Below the pieces are notes generated by a model. That model saw nothing but the letters and a program-made list of their open reading frames with translations, had not been told where the DNA came from and ran no database searches. A stretch of DNA of 64,000 bases from an uncultured Adlercreutzia sp. Lineage in GTDB: Bacteria > Actinomycetota > Coriobacteriia > Coriobacteriales > Eggerthellaceae. Below, one piece after another: positions 6,942-15,998 of the stretch. Position numbers and translations under genes: made by a program. How positions within the stretch are numbered: position 1 is the first letter of the stretch; the number at the start of each line of letters is the position of its first letter. The stretch lies in assembly GCA_910589165.1 (NCBI GenBank), contig CAJUSP010000010.1, forward strand, positions 1 to 64,000, read 5' to 3'.

Positions 6942-8869
6942 GCGCGCCCCTCCAGCAGCTCGCGCAGGGCGGCGATGCGAGCCTCTTGGCTCTCGATTTT
7001 GTTGGTGTCGCTGAGGGCCTGCAGTCGGCGGCAGCCCAGAATCTCGCGGCGCTCGGCCACAATGTCGGCGCCCGCCACGGCGGCCTCGCGGCTGGCGAGC
7101 GGCTCGTTGGCATCGAGGAACAGGCCCTGGGCGCACGACACGAGCGTGAAACCGGCCAGACCCGTCGTCTTCTGGTAGGCCGCCGACCAGCCGCCGTCGA
7201 TGCAGATGACGCGGCCGCCAGCTTTCACCGGGTCTTCCCCGTCCTTCACCTTCACCGGCACGTGCCCGCACACGATACGCGAGGTGCACGGGTTCATGCC
7301 GAAGTCCCGGAAGATGCCGTCAAGGGCGTCCTCGTCGTCGAGCAGGCGGTAGAAGGCATTCTTCTCCTCTTTGCGCGCCACCTTGTCGGCGATGAGGTAC
7401 AGCTCGAAGGTGGCCATCTTGCTTTTGGCGAACAGCGGCGAGCCGGGGCCGAGCCACAGGTACCACAGCATGTCGAGGCCCTGGCGGCGCGCCTCGCCCT
7501 CGGCGTCGAAGGCCTCGCGCACGCAGCGGTCCACCTTGTCGTAGAGGCTTTTGCCGCGGTAGGTCTCGCCGAAGAGCTCCACCTCCATGAGGCTGCCGTC
7601 GGGGTTCAGCGGCACGCAAGCGTGCAGGGCGAGGATACCCTCGTCTTCCCGGTAGAGGCTGCCGTGGTCGAGCAGGAAGCGCACGTGGCGCTGCAGCTTC
7701 TCAGAGCGCTGGAAGGCGGCGCACAAGTGGCCGATGACGGCCTGCTCGCCGGGGGTGAGGGCGTAGGGGTCGTCCCAGTCCACCGTGGGGAAGACGGTAT
7801 CAACCAGCTCGTATTCCACGCCGTCGACCACCACGGTGCCGCGCTCGCGGTCGATGCGGTGCAGCAGGTTGCGGTCGTCAAGCCCGAAGCCGGGGTTCGC
7901 CGCAATGAGGGCCGCCTCCACCTTGAACTGGATGAGGGCCATGGCCTTCTGGATTTTCACGGCGAGCTCCGCTTCGGCGTCGGTGAGACCCGTGCGGTCC
8001 TTCAGGCCGAAGGCGACGCAGGGGTCCTCGGCGTAGGCCTGGGCGGCGAAGGCGGCCAGCGGGCGCAGGTTGATGCCGTAGGCGTCTTCCAGAATGGACA
8101 GGTTGCCGTAGCGGGCGCAGATGCGCACCACGTTGGCCACCGACCCGGGCTGGCCGGCTGCGGCGCCCATCCACAGAATGTCGTGATTGCCCCACTGAAC
8201 ATCGACGTTGGGGAAGGCCATGACCTCTTCCATAATAAGGTCGGGGGCCGGGCCGCGATCGAAGACGTCGCCCACCAGGTGCAGGCGGTTCACCACGAGG
8301 TGCTGGATGAGCGTGCCCAAGGCGCAGGCCAAATCGGCGCCGGCGCCCAGCTTCCCGTACTCCTCGACAATCTCCCAGCGGTACCAGTAGTTCTCCTCGG
8401 TTGCCTGGGCGCAGACGACCTCTTCCAGAATGCCGAAGCCCTCGGGCAGCAGGGCGCGCACCCGATAGAGCGGATAGCGAGCCGCCGCCAAGCGTGCCAC
8501 GGCCACCATGGCTCGCAGGTAGCGGGCCGTTGCCTCGGCGCCCTCGTCGGCCGCAAGCGCCGCCCACTTCTCGCGCGGGTACAGGATGAGCGAGCGCAGG
8601 GTGTCGCCGTCAAGCGGCTCGCCCTCGGCGCGCTCGCCTTCGGCCAGCGCCTTCTCCACCAGCGCCCGCACGGCGCCCGACCCGCCGCGCAGCACGTGGG
8701 AGAACGCGTTGTACTCGCCGTGGATGTCGGACATGAACAGCTCGGTATCAACGAGCAGCGCCCCTTGGGCCAGAAGCTCCACGCAGGCCTCTAGCGTTTC
8801 CGCACGATTCTCGCGGCCCTCAGCCGCCAGCTCGCGCCAGCCCTGCTCTACCATCGCCTGCTTATCCAC
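6938..8869 (-). CDS. fbp: Fructose-1,6-bisphosphatase class III
   Basis: The 643-residue product has the length and motifs of class III FBPases, a calcineurin-like metallophosphatase group: MSDIHGEYNAF, LVGDVFDRGP, VQWGNHDILWMG and later CGHVPVKV. It removes the 1-phosphate from fructose-1,6-bisphosphate in gluconeogenesis, which suits an organism living on amino acids and other non-sugar substrates. The GTG start at 8867-8869 follows AGGAGG with five bases of spacing. A TACAAT element just upstream on the same strand may be its -10 box. No neighbouring glycolytic genes are seen. Confidence 0.92.
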   Translation of the reverse strand: MDKQAMVEQGWRELAAEGRENRAETLEACVELLAQGALLVDTELFMSDIHGEYNAFSHVLRGGSGAVRALVEKALAEGERAEGEPLDGDTLRSLILYPREKWAALAADEGAEATARYLRAMVAVARLAAARYPLYRVRALLPEGFGILEEVVCAQATEENYWYRWEIVEEYGKLGAGADLACALGTLIQHLVVNRLHLVGDVFDRGPAPDLIMEEVMAFPNVDVQWGNHDILWMGAAAGQPGSVANVVRICARYGNLSILEDAYGINLRPLAAFAAQAYAEDPCVAFGLKDRTGLTDAEAELAVKIQKAMALIQFKVEAALIAANPGFGLDDRNLLHRIDRERGTVVVDGVEYELVDTVFPTVDWDDPYALTPGEQAVIGHLCAAFQRSEKLQRHVRFLLDHGSLYREDEGILALHACVPLNPDGSLMEVELFGETYRGKSLYDKVDRCVREAFDAEGEARRQGLDMLWYLWLGPGSPLFAKSKMATFELYLIADKVARKEEKNAFYRLLDDEDALDGIFRDFGMNPCTSRIVCGHVPVKVKDGEDPVKAGGRVICIDGGWSAAYQKTTGLAGFTLVSCAQGLFLDANEPLASREAAVAGADIVAERREILGCRRLQALSDTNKIESQEARIAALRELLEGRA

Positions 8870-9081
8870 GGACGCCTCCTTATCCTGTGACGGTTTTGCT
8901 CCATTGTAACGGGACGGCGGCATCTTCGTCCGTTTTCTTTCAGGGAATTCTCGCTTCCTCAATGAGTTGCGCCTACGGCCCCTCATCGTCGAGCCGCGCG
9001 GTAAGGTTTTTCCAACGCGCCGAGGCCTGAGCCTGCCCGGGCGCCGTTATCGATGGAACCGATGGAAGAGAAGTGGTAGCC

Positions 9082-10719
9082 ATGGGAAAAGCTTTCAGGA
9101 ACACAACTTCGGTGGTAGCGGCGGTTCTGCTGTCGCTCTATTTGGTGCCGACGGCGGCCTTCGCCGCGGATAATGACGCCGCGCAGGACGCCGCCCCCGC
9201 CGCGCAGGCGACCGCCACCGTAGCCACCGTCACCGCCCCTGATGGAAAGACGACCTCCTACGACACCTTGGCCACCGCGGTGGCTGCAGCAGTGGAGGGT
9301 TCCACCATCACGCTGCAGAGCGACCTCGACCTGCCGGCGGGTGCCGCGGGCACCGCCCCGGCGGCCCTCGATTTGAAGGCGGGCGTCACCCTTGACGGCG
9401 CCGGTCACACCCTCACGGTGCACGGTCGCGGGGTCTACCTTTACGGTGGCGACGACGAGGCCCACAGCGCCGCCTTCGTTCTGAAGAACATCACCGTCAC
9501 GAACCCCGATGCCTACGGCCGCACGCTTTCGACCCGCGACGGATACAAGAGCCTGCGCCTTGAGGACGCGGTGCTCACCACCACGGGCGCCGGCAACACC
9601 CAGGTGCTCACTATCGGAGGCAATACGCCACAAACCACGACCATCGACATCGTGGCCAGCACCCTGACCGCCTCTCAGGCCGGCTACGGCATCATCACCT
9701 TCAACCCGGTGGATCTTACCATCGCCGACAGCCAGATCAGCGGGTACGCGGCCCTGTACATGAAGGGACCCGATGCCTCGGCTGGCTCTTCTGATTCGAA
9801 GGTGACCATTTCCGACGGGTCGGTGCTCACGGGCAAGGGCATTGCCGGGCCCACCAATTCCTTCGGCACCATCGTGCTGCAGCAGTGCGACGATGTGACT
9901 GTGGACGTAACGGACGCGACCATCAACGCCGAGGGCGCCCCCGACGATTCGGCCGACGCCGCCACGCAGTCGGCCGTGCTCTTCTCGACCTACGGCCTTG
10001 AGGACGACACCGCGGCGAAGAGCAACGCCGTCACCATCGGCGAGGGCACCACCGTGAACGCCACGGGCGAGCACAGCGCGCTCGCCTCGGTCATCGGCCG
10101 CGACAACCAGGTAAAGGCCGAGGACGGCACCTACCATCTTGAGGGCGCCGTCGTAGAGGCTGCCACCACCACCGCTAAGCCCGCCGAGAGTCTGGTGGTA
10201 ACCGGCGGCAACTGGAACAAGGACGTGGCCGAGTACGCCCCCGAGGGCTACGCCGAAACGCGCACCGGCGGCGACGGCGATGCGCCGTTCACCATCGACA
10301 AGGCCACGCCGGAGAAGCCGGATACGCCCACCGAGCCCACCGACCCCGACACGCCCGACACGCCGACGACTCCCGATGAGCCGACCAACCCCGACACTCC
10401 GGGCGCCGGCGACGATGCCGACAACCATGCCACCGAGGGCGACAACGCCGAGGGCACGGCCAACGATGACGGCACCGACAAGGACGCGGCCGGCGCTACG
10501 GAAGGCACCACCCACAGCGGCGGCTCCAACGCCACCTCGGGCACGACAACCCCGCACCGCACCACGACAGGCACCAGCACCGCAAAGCGCTACGCGAGCA
10601 TTCCGCAGACGAGCGACGACAACCCGCTTCTGCCCTTTGCCCTGGGCGCGGCCACCACATCCCTTATCGTGCTTGCCGCCCTGCTCGTCTACCGCAAGCG
10701 CGCCAGCCACCTGCGCTAA
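9082..10719 (+). CDS. Secreted, C-terminally anchored surface protein with beta-helix-like body
   Basis: The 545-residue protein has a signal peptide (about 1-28, cleavage after AAFA), a body of repeated Thr/Val/Asp-rich strands resembling a right-handed beta-helix (pectate-lyase-like, about 60-400), a Pro/Thr/Asp-rich spacer (about 405-500) and a C-terminal IPQTSD followed by a hydrophobic helix and the basic tail YRKRASHLR. That order is typical of sortase substrates; the motif ends in TSD rather than the usual TG, so anchoring by a sortase variant or simple membrane retention are both possible. No sortase gene is near. ATG 9082 was chosen over an upstream GTG because GGAAGAGAAG precedes it and the signal peptide starts there. 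Ligand and role are unknown. Confidence 0.75.
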   Translation: MGKAFRNTTSVVAAVLLSLYLVPTAAFAADNDAAQDAAPAAQATATVATVTAPDGKTTSYDTLATAVAAAVEGSTITLQSDLDLPAGAAGTAPAALDLKAGVTLDGAGHTLTVHGRGVYLYGGDDEAHSAAFVLKNITVTNPDAYGRTLSTRDGYKSLRLEDAVLTTTGAGNTQVLTIGGNTPQTTTIDIVASTLTASQAGYGIITFNPVDLTIADSQISGYAALYMKGPDASAGSSDSKVTISDGSVLTGKGIAGPTNSFGTIVLQQCDDVTVDVTDATINAEGAPDDSADAATQSAVLFSTYGLEDDTAAKSNAVTIGEGTTVNATGEHSALASVIGRDNQVKAEDGTYHLEGAVVEAATTTAKPAESLVVTGGNWNKDVAEYAPEGYAETRTGGDGDAPFTIDKATPEKPDTPTEPTDPDTPDTPTTPDEPTNPDTPGAGDDADNHATEGDNAEGTANDDGTDKDAAGATEGTTHSGGSNATSGTTTPHRTTTGTSTAKRYASIPQTSDDNPLLPFALGAATTSLIVLAALLVYRKRASHLR

Positions 10720-10769
10720 GGCGGCCGTCGACTTTCCTCGTCGCCCGCGCGGCGCCCTTCCCTTCCTTC

Positions 10770-10799
10770 GCCCCCGGCTTTCCCGGCCGGGGGCTTTTT
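10770..10799 (+). terminator. Rho-independent terminator
   Basis: Strong stem GCCCCCGGC/GCCGGGGGC with TTTTT tail, 50 bases after the surface-protein stop codon. Confidence 0.88.
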
Positions 10800-10992
10800 C
10801 ATCCAAAGGCCGTGCGCCTGCACCCCCAAATCGCCCGTCCCATAGCCTGGGAAGTTTTTGTTCACCCGCCCTACGCCGCTTGCGAGGCGCCCCCTTCCGA
10901 CGAGGACGAAAATTCCCCGCGCTAAAGCGCGCTCCATGGGCTACACTGCAACCCTGCCCATAGGCGAGCCGACGAGAAGGGGTGGTTTGGTT

Positions 10993-12534
10993 TTGCGAGT
11001 CAATGACGAGGTTCCCCTCGCGGAATACGACCTGTTCCCCCCTACCCCGCCCGAGGATTCCCTTAGGCATCTGCGCAAAAGCAAGATCAGTGCGCTGGGC
11101 ATCGCCTTCATGCTGTTCTGCCTCGTCTCCGCCGGCGCCTTCGGCATTGAGGAAATCATCCCCGCCGCCGGCCCCGGCCTCACCCTTATCATTCTTATCG
11201 TGCTTCCCATCGTGTGGGCGCGCCCCATCAGCCGACTCGTGGCCGAGGCCAACGCCGTGCTGCCCCGCGAGGGCGGCATTTACGCCTGGGCCAAGGAAAC
11301 CTTCGGCGAGTTCTGGGGCTTTCAGGCCGGCTGGTGGACCTCCATGGACACCTACATTTCCTCGGGCGCCTACATTGCCATGGTGGGCGGCTACACCTCC
11401 CAGCTGCTGGCGCTCGACGACGCGGGCACCTTCGCCGTGAAGTTCCTCGTCGTGGCCAGCTTCACCGTCATCAATTTGGTGGGCCTCGTTGAGGTGGAGC
11501 GCATCAGCTCGTTTTTCTCGGTGCTCATCATCATCGTGTTCGGCATGGCCACGGTGTTCGGCTTCATGAACTGGCAGACGAACCCCTTCGACCCGGTGTT
11601 CGCCACCCCCGAATCGCCCATGACGGGCATCGCCGAATCCATCAGCCTGGGTATTTGGATGTACTGCGGCTACGAGTGCATTGCCGCCATGTCCGGGGAA
11701 TACGAGGACTCCTCCCACAACGTCGCCCGGGGCTTCCGCATCGCGCTGCCGCTTATCGCGCTGTCCTACATTCTGCCGACGCTCGCCTGCCTGGCCGCCT
11801 ACCCGGCCGGCAGCTGGACGCAGTGGGGCATCGACGGCGGCTTTTCCGCGGACGTGCTCGGCTACGGCACCATCTTCTCCATGGTGCTCGGGCGCACGGG
11901 CGTGGTGCTGTTCCTGGTCATCGCCATCATGAGCCAGTGCACCATCTACAACACCTACCTGGCTTCCGGCTCGCGCTCGTTCTGGGTGCTGTCCGAGGAC
12001 AACCTGTTCCCCAAGTTCATCCGCAAGGTCGACCGCGCGGGCCGCAGCCCCTACGTGGGCGTGCTCACCATCGCCGTATCGTCGCTTGTGTTCTCGCAGT
12101 TCGATTTCGTGGCCATCATCGAGATGAACATCGTGTTCATTCTGGCCCGCTACATGTTCCTCGGATTCATCGTTATGAAGCTGCGGAAGATGTACCCGGT
12201 GGCCGAGCGGCCGACCGACGTGTACACCATCGGCGGCGGCCGCTGGGGCGTGGTGGCGTACTCGGCGCTGGCCTTCGGCATTGCCACTTTCGCGCTGTGC
12301 TTGACGCCAGTGGAGGGCTTCTTCGCCACGGTGCTGTTTTTGGCCTCGGGCGTGGTGGCCTATATCGTGTTCAAGCGCGTGTACGGAGGCCTCACCGTCG
12401 ACCGCCCCGAGGAGCATCCGCTCGACCCGCGCACCGGCCTGGCCGTGGGCGACACGCGCCGCATCGGCCTGTTCGTGCTCATCGTTGCAGGCCTGTTCCT
12501 GCTGAACCTGCTGATGAACGTCCTGTTCCTGTGA
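10993..12534 (+). CDS. APC family amino acid permease
   Basis: About twelve membrane segments in roughly 513 residues, with the APC-superfamily features: KISALGIAFMLFCLVSAGAFGIEEI in the first helix (the unwound G-rich substrate site), EANAVLPREGGIYAWAKETFGEFWGFQAGW, and the later RSFWVLSEDNLFPKFIRKVDRAGRSPYVGV loop. It probably imports an amino acid or polyamine; specificity is not readable. The start is uncertain: no ATG fits, and I favour the TTG at 10993 (ten bases after AAGGGG) with TTG 10987 as an alternative. A TACACT element at about 10941 could be the -10 box. Confidence 0.85.
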   Translation: MRVNDEVPLAEYDLFPPTPPEDSLRHLRKSKISALGIAFMLFCLVSAGAFGIEEIIPAAGPGLTLIILIVLPIVWARPISRLVAEANAVLPREGGIYAWAKETFGEFWGFQAGWWTSMDTYISSGAYIAMVGGYTSQLLALDDAGTFAVKFLVVASFTVINLVGLVEVERISSFFSVLIIIVFGMATVFGFMNWQTNPFDPVFATPESPMTGIAESISLGIWMYCGYECIAAMSGEYEDSSHNVARGFRIALPLIALSYILPTLACLAAYPAGSWTQWGIDGGFSADVLGYGTIFSMVLGRTGVVLFLVIAIMSQCTIYNTYLASGSRSFWVLSEDNLFPKFIRKVDRAGRSPYVGVLTIAVSSLVFSQFDFVAIIEMNIVFILARYMFLGFIVMKLRKMYPVAERPTDVYTIGGGRWGVVAYSALAFGIATFALCLTPVEGFFATVLFLASGVVAYIVFKRVYGGLTVDRPEEHPLDPRTGLAVGDTRRIGLFVLIVAGLFLLNLLMNVLFL

Positions 12535-12569
12535 GGCCGCAGTCCTCGGGTGAGACAGTGCCCCACACC

Positions 12570-13100
12570 CTATTCCACGACAACGAGCGAGAGCACTTCC
12601 GCGTCGGTTACCTCGGCCAGCAGCGGGCGCGGACTCAGGAAGGCGAGCTCCATGAAGAACGCGAGCCCCGCCAAGCGGGCGCCGCTGCGCTCCACGAGCT
12701 TCACCATAGCCACCGCCGTGCCGCCCGTGGCGATGAGGTCGTCTACGATAAGCACCACGTCGTCGGAAGACAGGGCGTCCTCGTGCAGCTCGAGGGAATT
12801 CGTGCCGTATTCCAGCTCGTAGTCCTCGCTGATGGTGGCGCGGGGCAGCTTGCCCGGCTTGCGCGCCGGCACGAACCCGGCTCCCAGCTTGTAGGCCACG
12901 GCGGCCCCGAACAGAAAGCCGCGGGCCTCGGCGCCCACCACCTTGGTAATGCCCGCATCGGCAAAAGCAGCCGCAAGATCGTCCACCACCGCGGCGAAGG
13001 CCTCGGCATCGGCCAGCACCGGCGTGATGTCCTTGAACACGACCCCCGGCTCGGGGTAATCGGGAATGCTGACAATAAGATCTTCGTAGCAGCGGGCCAT
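12570..13100 (-). CDS. apt: Adenine phosphoribosyltransferase
   Basis: This 176-residue type I phosphoribosyltransferase has the Apt N-terminus (IPDYPEPGVVFKDITPVL), the GAEARGFLFG segment and the PRPP loop VLIVDDLIATGGTA (about 118-131). It makes AMP from adenine and PRPP. The ATG at 13098-13100 is preceded by AAAGGATG. It is divergent from an NCS2 purine permease, so the pair would import and salvage purine bases. The 357-bp region between them carries four copies of a 12-bp motif that may co-regulate both. Confidence 0.93.
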   Translation of the reverse strand: MARCYEDLIVSIPDYPEPGVVFKDITPVLADAEAFAAVVDDLAAAFADAGITKVVGAEARGFLFGAAVAYKLGAGFVPARKPGKLPRATISEDYELEYGTNSLELHEDALSSDDVVLIVDDLIATGGTAVAMVKLVERSGARLAGLAFFMELAFLSPRPLLAEVTDAEVLSLVVVE

Positions 13101-13218
13101 AGCGCATCCTTTCTGTCTGCAGGCAGCTTTCCTCGCATCTGCCCGCCTCATTTTCGCTCACTTTGCCGAGAAGCGCCAGGCTGATACGGCTCATTCGAAA
13201 AGATTGGCAAAATGCGTC

Positions 13219-13345
13219 GGTTTGCTGCGGATTTTCAGCCCCGAACCGCAGCAAACCGCCTGAAAATGTCGCGACAACCGCAGCAAACCGCCCCATTTTG
13301 TCGCTTTTTCTTGAAGCCATGGCAAAACGGCGGGGTTTGCTGCGG
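13219..13345. repeat. Four copies of a 12-bp motif in the apt/permease divergent promoter region
   Basis: GGTTTGCTGCGG occurs exactly at 13219-13230 (+), 13246-13257 (-), 13278-13289 (-) and 13334-13345 (+). The first two copies face each other as a 13-bp inverted repeat with a 15-nt loop. Most copies also carry a flanking block resembling GGCAAAATG at a similar distance, so the true unit is nearer 25-27 bp. The rest of 13101-13457 holds a possible TACAAT -10 box near 13416 and nothing else I can name. Confidence 0.85.
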
Positions 13346-13457
13346 AATGCCCCGGGGGCCGCTCATCAACCGCCAAGTTATTTCAGCGTCGCGCCCTGAA
13401 TGCCGACCAAGCAGGTTACAATAAGCCCCGTCAGCTACCCGGGGAACAGGAGCGCCC

Positions 13458-14768
13458 ATGGAGGAGTTCTTCAAGATCAAGCAGCGCGGCTCGTCGGTGC
13501 GCACGGAAGTCATCGGCGGCCTGACCACCTTCCTGGCCATGGCTTACATCGTGGCCGTGAACCCCGCCATTCTGGCCGACGCCGGCATTCCCTTCGAGGC
13601 GGCACTTACGGCCACCTGCTTCGGTGCCGCCGTGGCCACCATCGCCATGGGCATCTTCGCCAACCGTCCCATCGCCCTGGCCTCGGGCATGGGCATCAAC
13701 GCTGTCGTGGCGTACGGCATGTGCGGCTCTTTGGGTATCGACTGGCGCGTGGCCATGGCCGTCGTCATGCTGGAGGGCGTCGTTATCCTGGGGCTTGTGC
13801 TCGGCGGCCTGCGCAAGGCCGTCATGGACGCCATTCCCCTCGACCTGCGCCAGGCCATCGGCATCGGCATCGGCCTGCTTATCACGTTCATCGGGCTGAA
13901 GGGCGCCGGGCTCATCGTCGCCGACGACTCTACCTATATCGCCTTGGGATCGCTCACCGACCCCACCGCTATCGTGGCCATTATGGCGCTGGCTTCAGCT
14001 GTTATCCTCACCTTCATGCAGGTGCCTGGGGCACTGCTTATCTCCATCATCGTGGCCGTGGTGGTGGGCCTGCCCCTGGGCGTTACCCCCGTGCCCACCT
14101 CTTGGAGCCTGGGGATCGATTTCTCCGCCTTCGCGGCACCCTTCCAAGAGGTGGACGGCACCATGGCCATCGTGCAGGTTATTCTGCAGCCGGCCCTGTG
14201 GCTGTTCGTGTTCAGCCTGCTTATGAGCGACTTCTTCGACACGCTGGGCACCGCCGTGGCCATCGCCAAGGAAGGCGACTTCATCGACGAGAACGGCGAC
14301 GTCAAGGACATCAAAGCCATCCTCACGGTCGACTCCACCGCCGCCATCGTCGGCGGCTTCTTCGGCGCCAGCTCCATCACGTGCTTCTTGGAATCGGCCT
14401 CGGGCGTAGCGGCCGGCGCGCGGACGGGTTTCTCGAACCTGGTGGTGGGCCTGCTGTTCATCGTCTGCGCCTTCCTCTCGCCGCTGTTCGGCATGGTTAC
14501 CGGTGCCGCTACCTGCGGCGCCCTCGTGGTGGTGGGCTTCCTCATCATGTCGGAAGTGGGCTCCATCAACTGGCACACGCCCGAGGTGGCCTTCCCGGCG
14601 TTCCTCATCATCGTGGGCATCCCGTTCACCTACTCCATCACCAACGGCATCGGCCTGGGCTTCATCGCCTATGTGCTGCTGATGGTGGCGCGCCGCCAGA
14701 CCCGCGAGGTCAAGCCCCTCATGTGGGTGGCCGCCGCGGCCTTCCTGTGCATGTTCCTATTCGTGTAG
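13458..14768 (+). CDS. NCS2 family purine permease (AzgA/PbuG type)
   Basis: The 436-residue carrier has some 12-14 membrane segments and the AzgA-branch sequence features: the N-terminal TEVIGGLTTFLAMAYIVAVNP, GMGINAVVAYG, the LLMSDFFDTLGTAVAIAKEGDFID helix region and the FGASSITCFLESASGVAAGARTG segment. This branch imports adenine, guanine or hypoxanthine by proton symport. Its position opposite apt supports purine-base uptake for salvage. The ATG follows CAGGAG. A strong terminator ends the unit. Confidence 0.92.
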   Translation: MEEFFKIKQRGSSVRTEVIGGLTTFLAMAYIVAVNPAILADAGIPFEAALTATCFGAAVATIAMGIFANRPIALASGMGINAVVAYGMCGSLGIDWRVAMAVVMLEGVVILGLVLGGLRKAVMDAIPLDLRQAIGIGIGLLITFIGLKGAGLIVADDSTYIALGSLTDPTAIVAIMALASAVILTFMQVPGALLISIIVAVVVGLPLGVTPVPTSWSLGIDFSAFAAPFQEVDGTMAIVQVILQPALWLFVFSLLMSDFFDTLGTAVAIAKEGDFIDENGDVKDIKAILTVDSTAAIVGGFFGASSITCFLESASGVAAGARTGFSNLVVGLLFIVCAFLSPLFGMVTGAATCGALVVVGFLIMSEVGSINWHTPEVAFPAFLIIVGIPFTYSITNGIGLGFIAYVLLMVARRQTREVKPLMWVAAAAFLCMFLFV

Positions 14769-14800
14769 TGTTCACCGCACAAGCCGAATCGCCCCGTAAC

Positions 14801-14826
14801 GCGCCCCTTTCCGGGGCGCTTTTTTC
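14801..14826 (+). terminator. Rho-independent terminator
   Basis: Stem GCGCCCC/GGGGCGC with TTTCC loop and a run of six T residues, just after the NCS2 permease gene. Confidence 0.92.
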
Positions 14827-14839
14827 TGCACGTTCCCTC

Positions 14840-14894
14840 TTGACTTCCCGGGGATGCAATATATACTTTGCAAATGTAAGGTATATTTTACATT
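14840..14894 (+). promoter_or_regulatory. Promoter and likely autoregulatory operator of XRE gene
   Basis: TTGACT at 14840-14845 and TATACT at 14862-14867 are separated by 16 bp. Immediately downstream is the dyad AATGTAA-N8-TTACATT (14873-14894), which would cover the transcription start, as expected for a repressor site. A second, weaker pairing (TGCAA/TTTGCA) surrounds the -10 box. Confidence 0.75.
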
Positions 14895-14963
14895 CGTCGT
14901 GTGGCGCCCGAGCTCAGCGATGCGCGATGGAACCCGACCCCGCCAATTAAGCAAAGGAGCGCC

Positions 14964-15170
14964 ATGGGCGACAACGCCGAGAAGAACCTGCGCCTGAAGA
15001 CGGCACGCATGGAAGCCGGTCTCTCGCAGACCGACCTGGCTGAACGCGTCGGCGCCACGCGACAGACCATCGGGCTTATCGAGGCCGGCCGTTACAATCC
15101 CACGCTGAAGCTGTGCACCGCCATCTGCAAAGCGCTGGGGAAAACGCTGAACGACCTGTTCTGGGAATAG
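14964..15170 (+). CDS. XRE-family transcriptional regulator, YozG-like
   Basis: A 68-residue protein that is almost only a Cro/CI helix-turn-helix: LRLKTARMEAGLSQTDLAERVGATRQTIGLIEAGRYNPTLKLCTAICKALGKTLNDLFW. Small regulators of this kind commonly accompany a membrane protein gene, as here. The ATG at 14964 has AAAGGAG at the right distance; a longer in-frame start at 14901 lies inside the operator and is unlikely. The dyad across the transcription start suggests it represses itself and the gene behind it. Inducer unknown. Confidence 0.88.
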   Translation: MGDNAEKNLRLKTARMEAGLSQTDLAERVGATRQTIGLIEAGRYNPTLKLCTAICKALGKTLNDLFWE

Positions 15171-15300
15171 ACGCGATTGTCGCCGCGGCCGCCGCTTCAG
15201 CCGTCCCCTTCCCCGCTGAAGCAATCCCTCGAACCGCGTCACCCCCCTCACCGCATCAAGGCGGCACGATGACCCCCGTGCCACCTGAAAGGAGCACCTC

Positions 15301-15870
15301 ATGAACCTCATAGAACGATGGAACGCCGCCATGGGTCCCAAAGACGAGCGCATCGACGCCGAGATGAACCGCTGCAACACGCGGGGCTACTACGTGCTGC
15401 TCGCCGGCACCGCGCTTGTCGCCTACTACGGCCTCATGCTGAACCAGGTGTCCGACACCACCGACACACCCATCTACACCGCCGTCGGCCAGTCGCTCGT
15501 CTCGCCGAGCGGGCTGCTCATCTTCGTCATCTTGGCGAGCGCCCTTGTCACCTTGTGGCTGGAAGTGCGTGCAGGCATCACCGACAACCACACCCGCATG
15601 GCCACGGTGGATACGGTGCCGTGGGACTTCTGCGTCATCGTCGGCCTCATTTCCGGGGCGGCCCTCGGTATCGTTACTACGCTCACGCGCATTGTCGCCG
15701 AGTTGCAAATCGTAGGCATCGATTACGTCACCTGGGGCGGCGATGTGGCCATGGGCATCGTCTACTTCCTGCTGGCGTTCGTCATCGGCACCTTCGCCAC
15801 CGCCGGCGTCTTCAGCGCCGCTATCCGCCGCCGCCAAGAACTCGAGCGCGAGCTGGACGAGGAGGCATAG
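15301..15870 (+). CDS. Four-helix membrane protein paired with XRE regulator
   Basis: The 189-residue product has a short charged N-terminus (DERIDAEMNRCNTRGYYVL) and four hydrophobic segments (about 28-48, 68-86, 105-130, 145-170), then a charged tail rich in Glu and Arg. The layout resembles DUF6773-type proteins that sit behind YozG-like regulators, though I cannot confirm that. AAAGGAG precedes the ATG. It follows the regulator by 130 bp and probably shares its promoter. No function can be assigned. Confidence 0.7.
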   Translation: MNLIERWNAAMGPKDERIDAEMNRCNTRGYYVLLAGTALVAYYGLMLNQVSDTTDTPIYTAVGQSLVSPSGLLIFVILASALVTLWLEVRAGITDNHTRMATVDTVPWDFCVIVGLISGAALGIVTTLTRIVAELQIVGIDYVTWGGDVAMGIVYFLLAFVIGTFATAGVFSAAIRRRQELERELDEEA

Positions 15871-15998
15871 CTTTCGGCATTCTCGCCAGTGCAACAACAG
15901 GGCACCAATCCCAACGTTTTCGCCCTTTTTCGCCCTCAACGCCTTCGCGGTAGGCGACAATAGCCCTACCGCGAAGGCGCGACCCTTGAGGAGGGCCC

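Noticed and set aside
6593..8794. A 733-codon frame on the plus strand opposite fbp
   Set aside because: Antisense to a complete class III fructose-bisphosphatase; composition-driven shadow.
8983..13320. A long open frame (about 1,445 codons) on the minus strand, opposite the surface protein and APC permease and overlapping apt
   Set aside because: It is antisense to real genes, partly overlaps apt in another frame, and has repetitive low-complexity translation without any motif.
13219..13345. The four short motif copies as a CRISPR array
   Set aside because: Copies are in both orientations, with unequal spacing and no cas genes.
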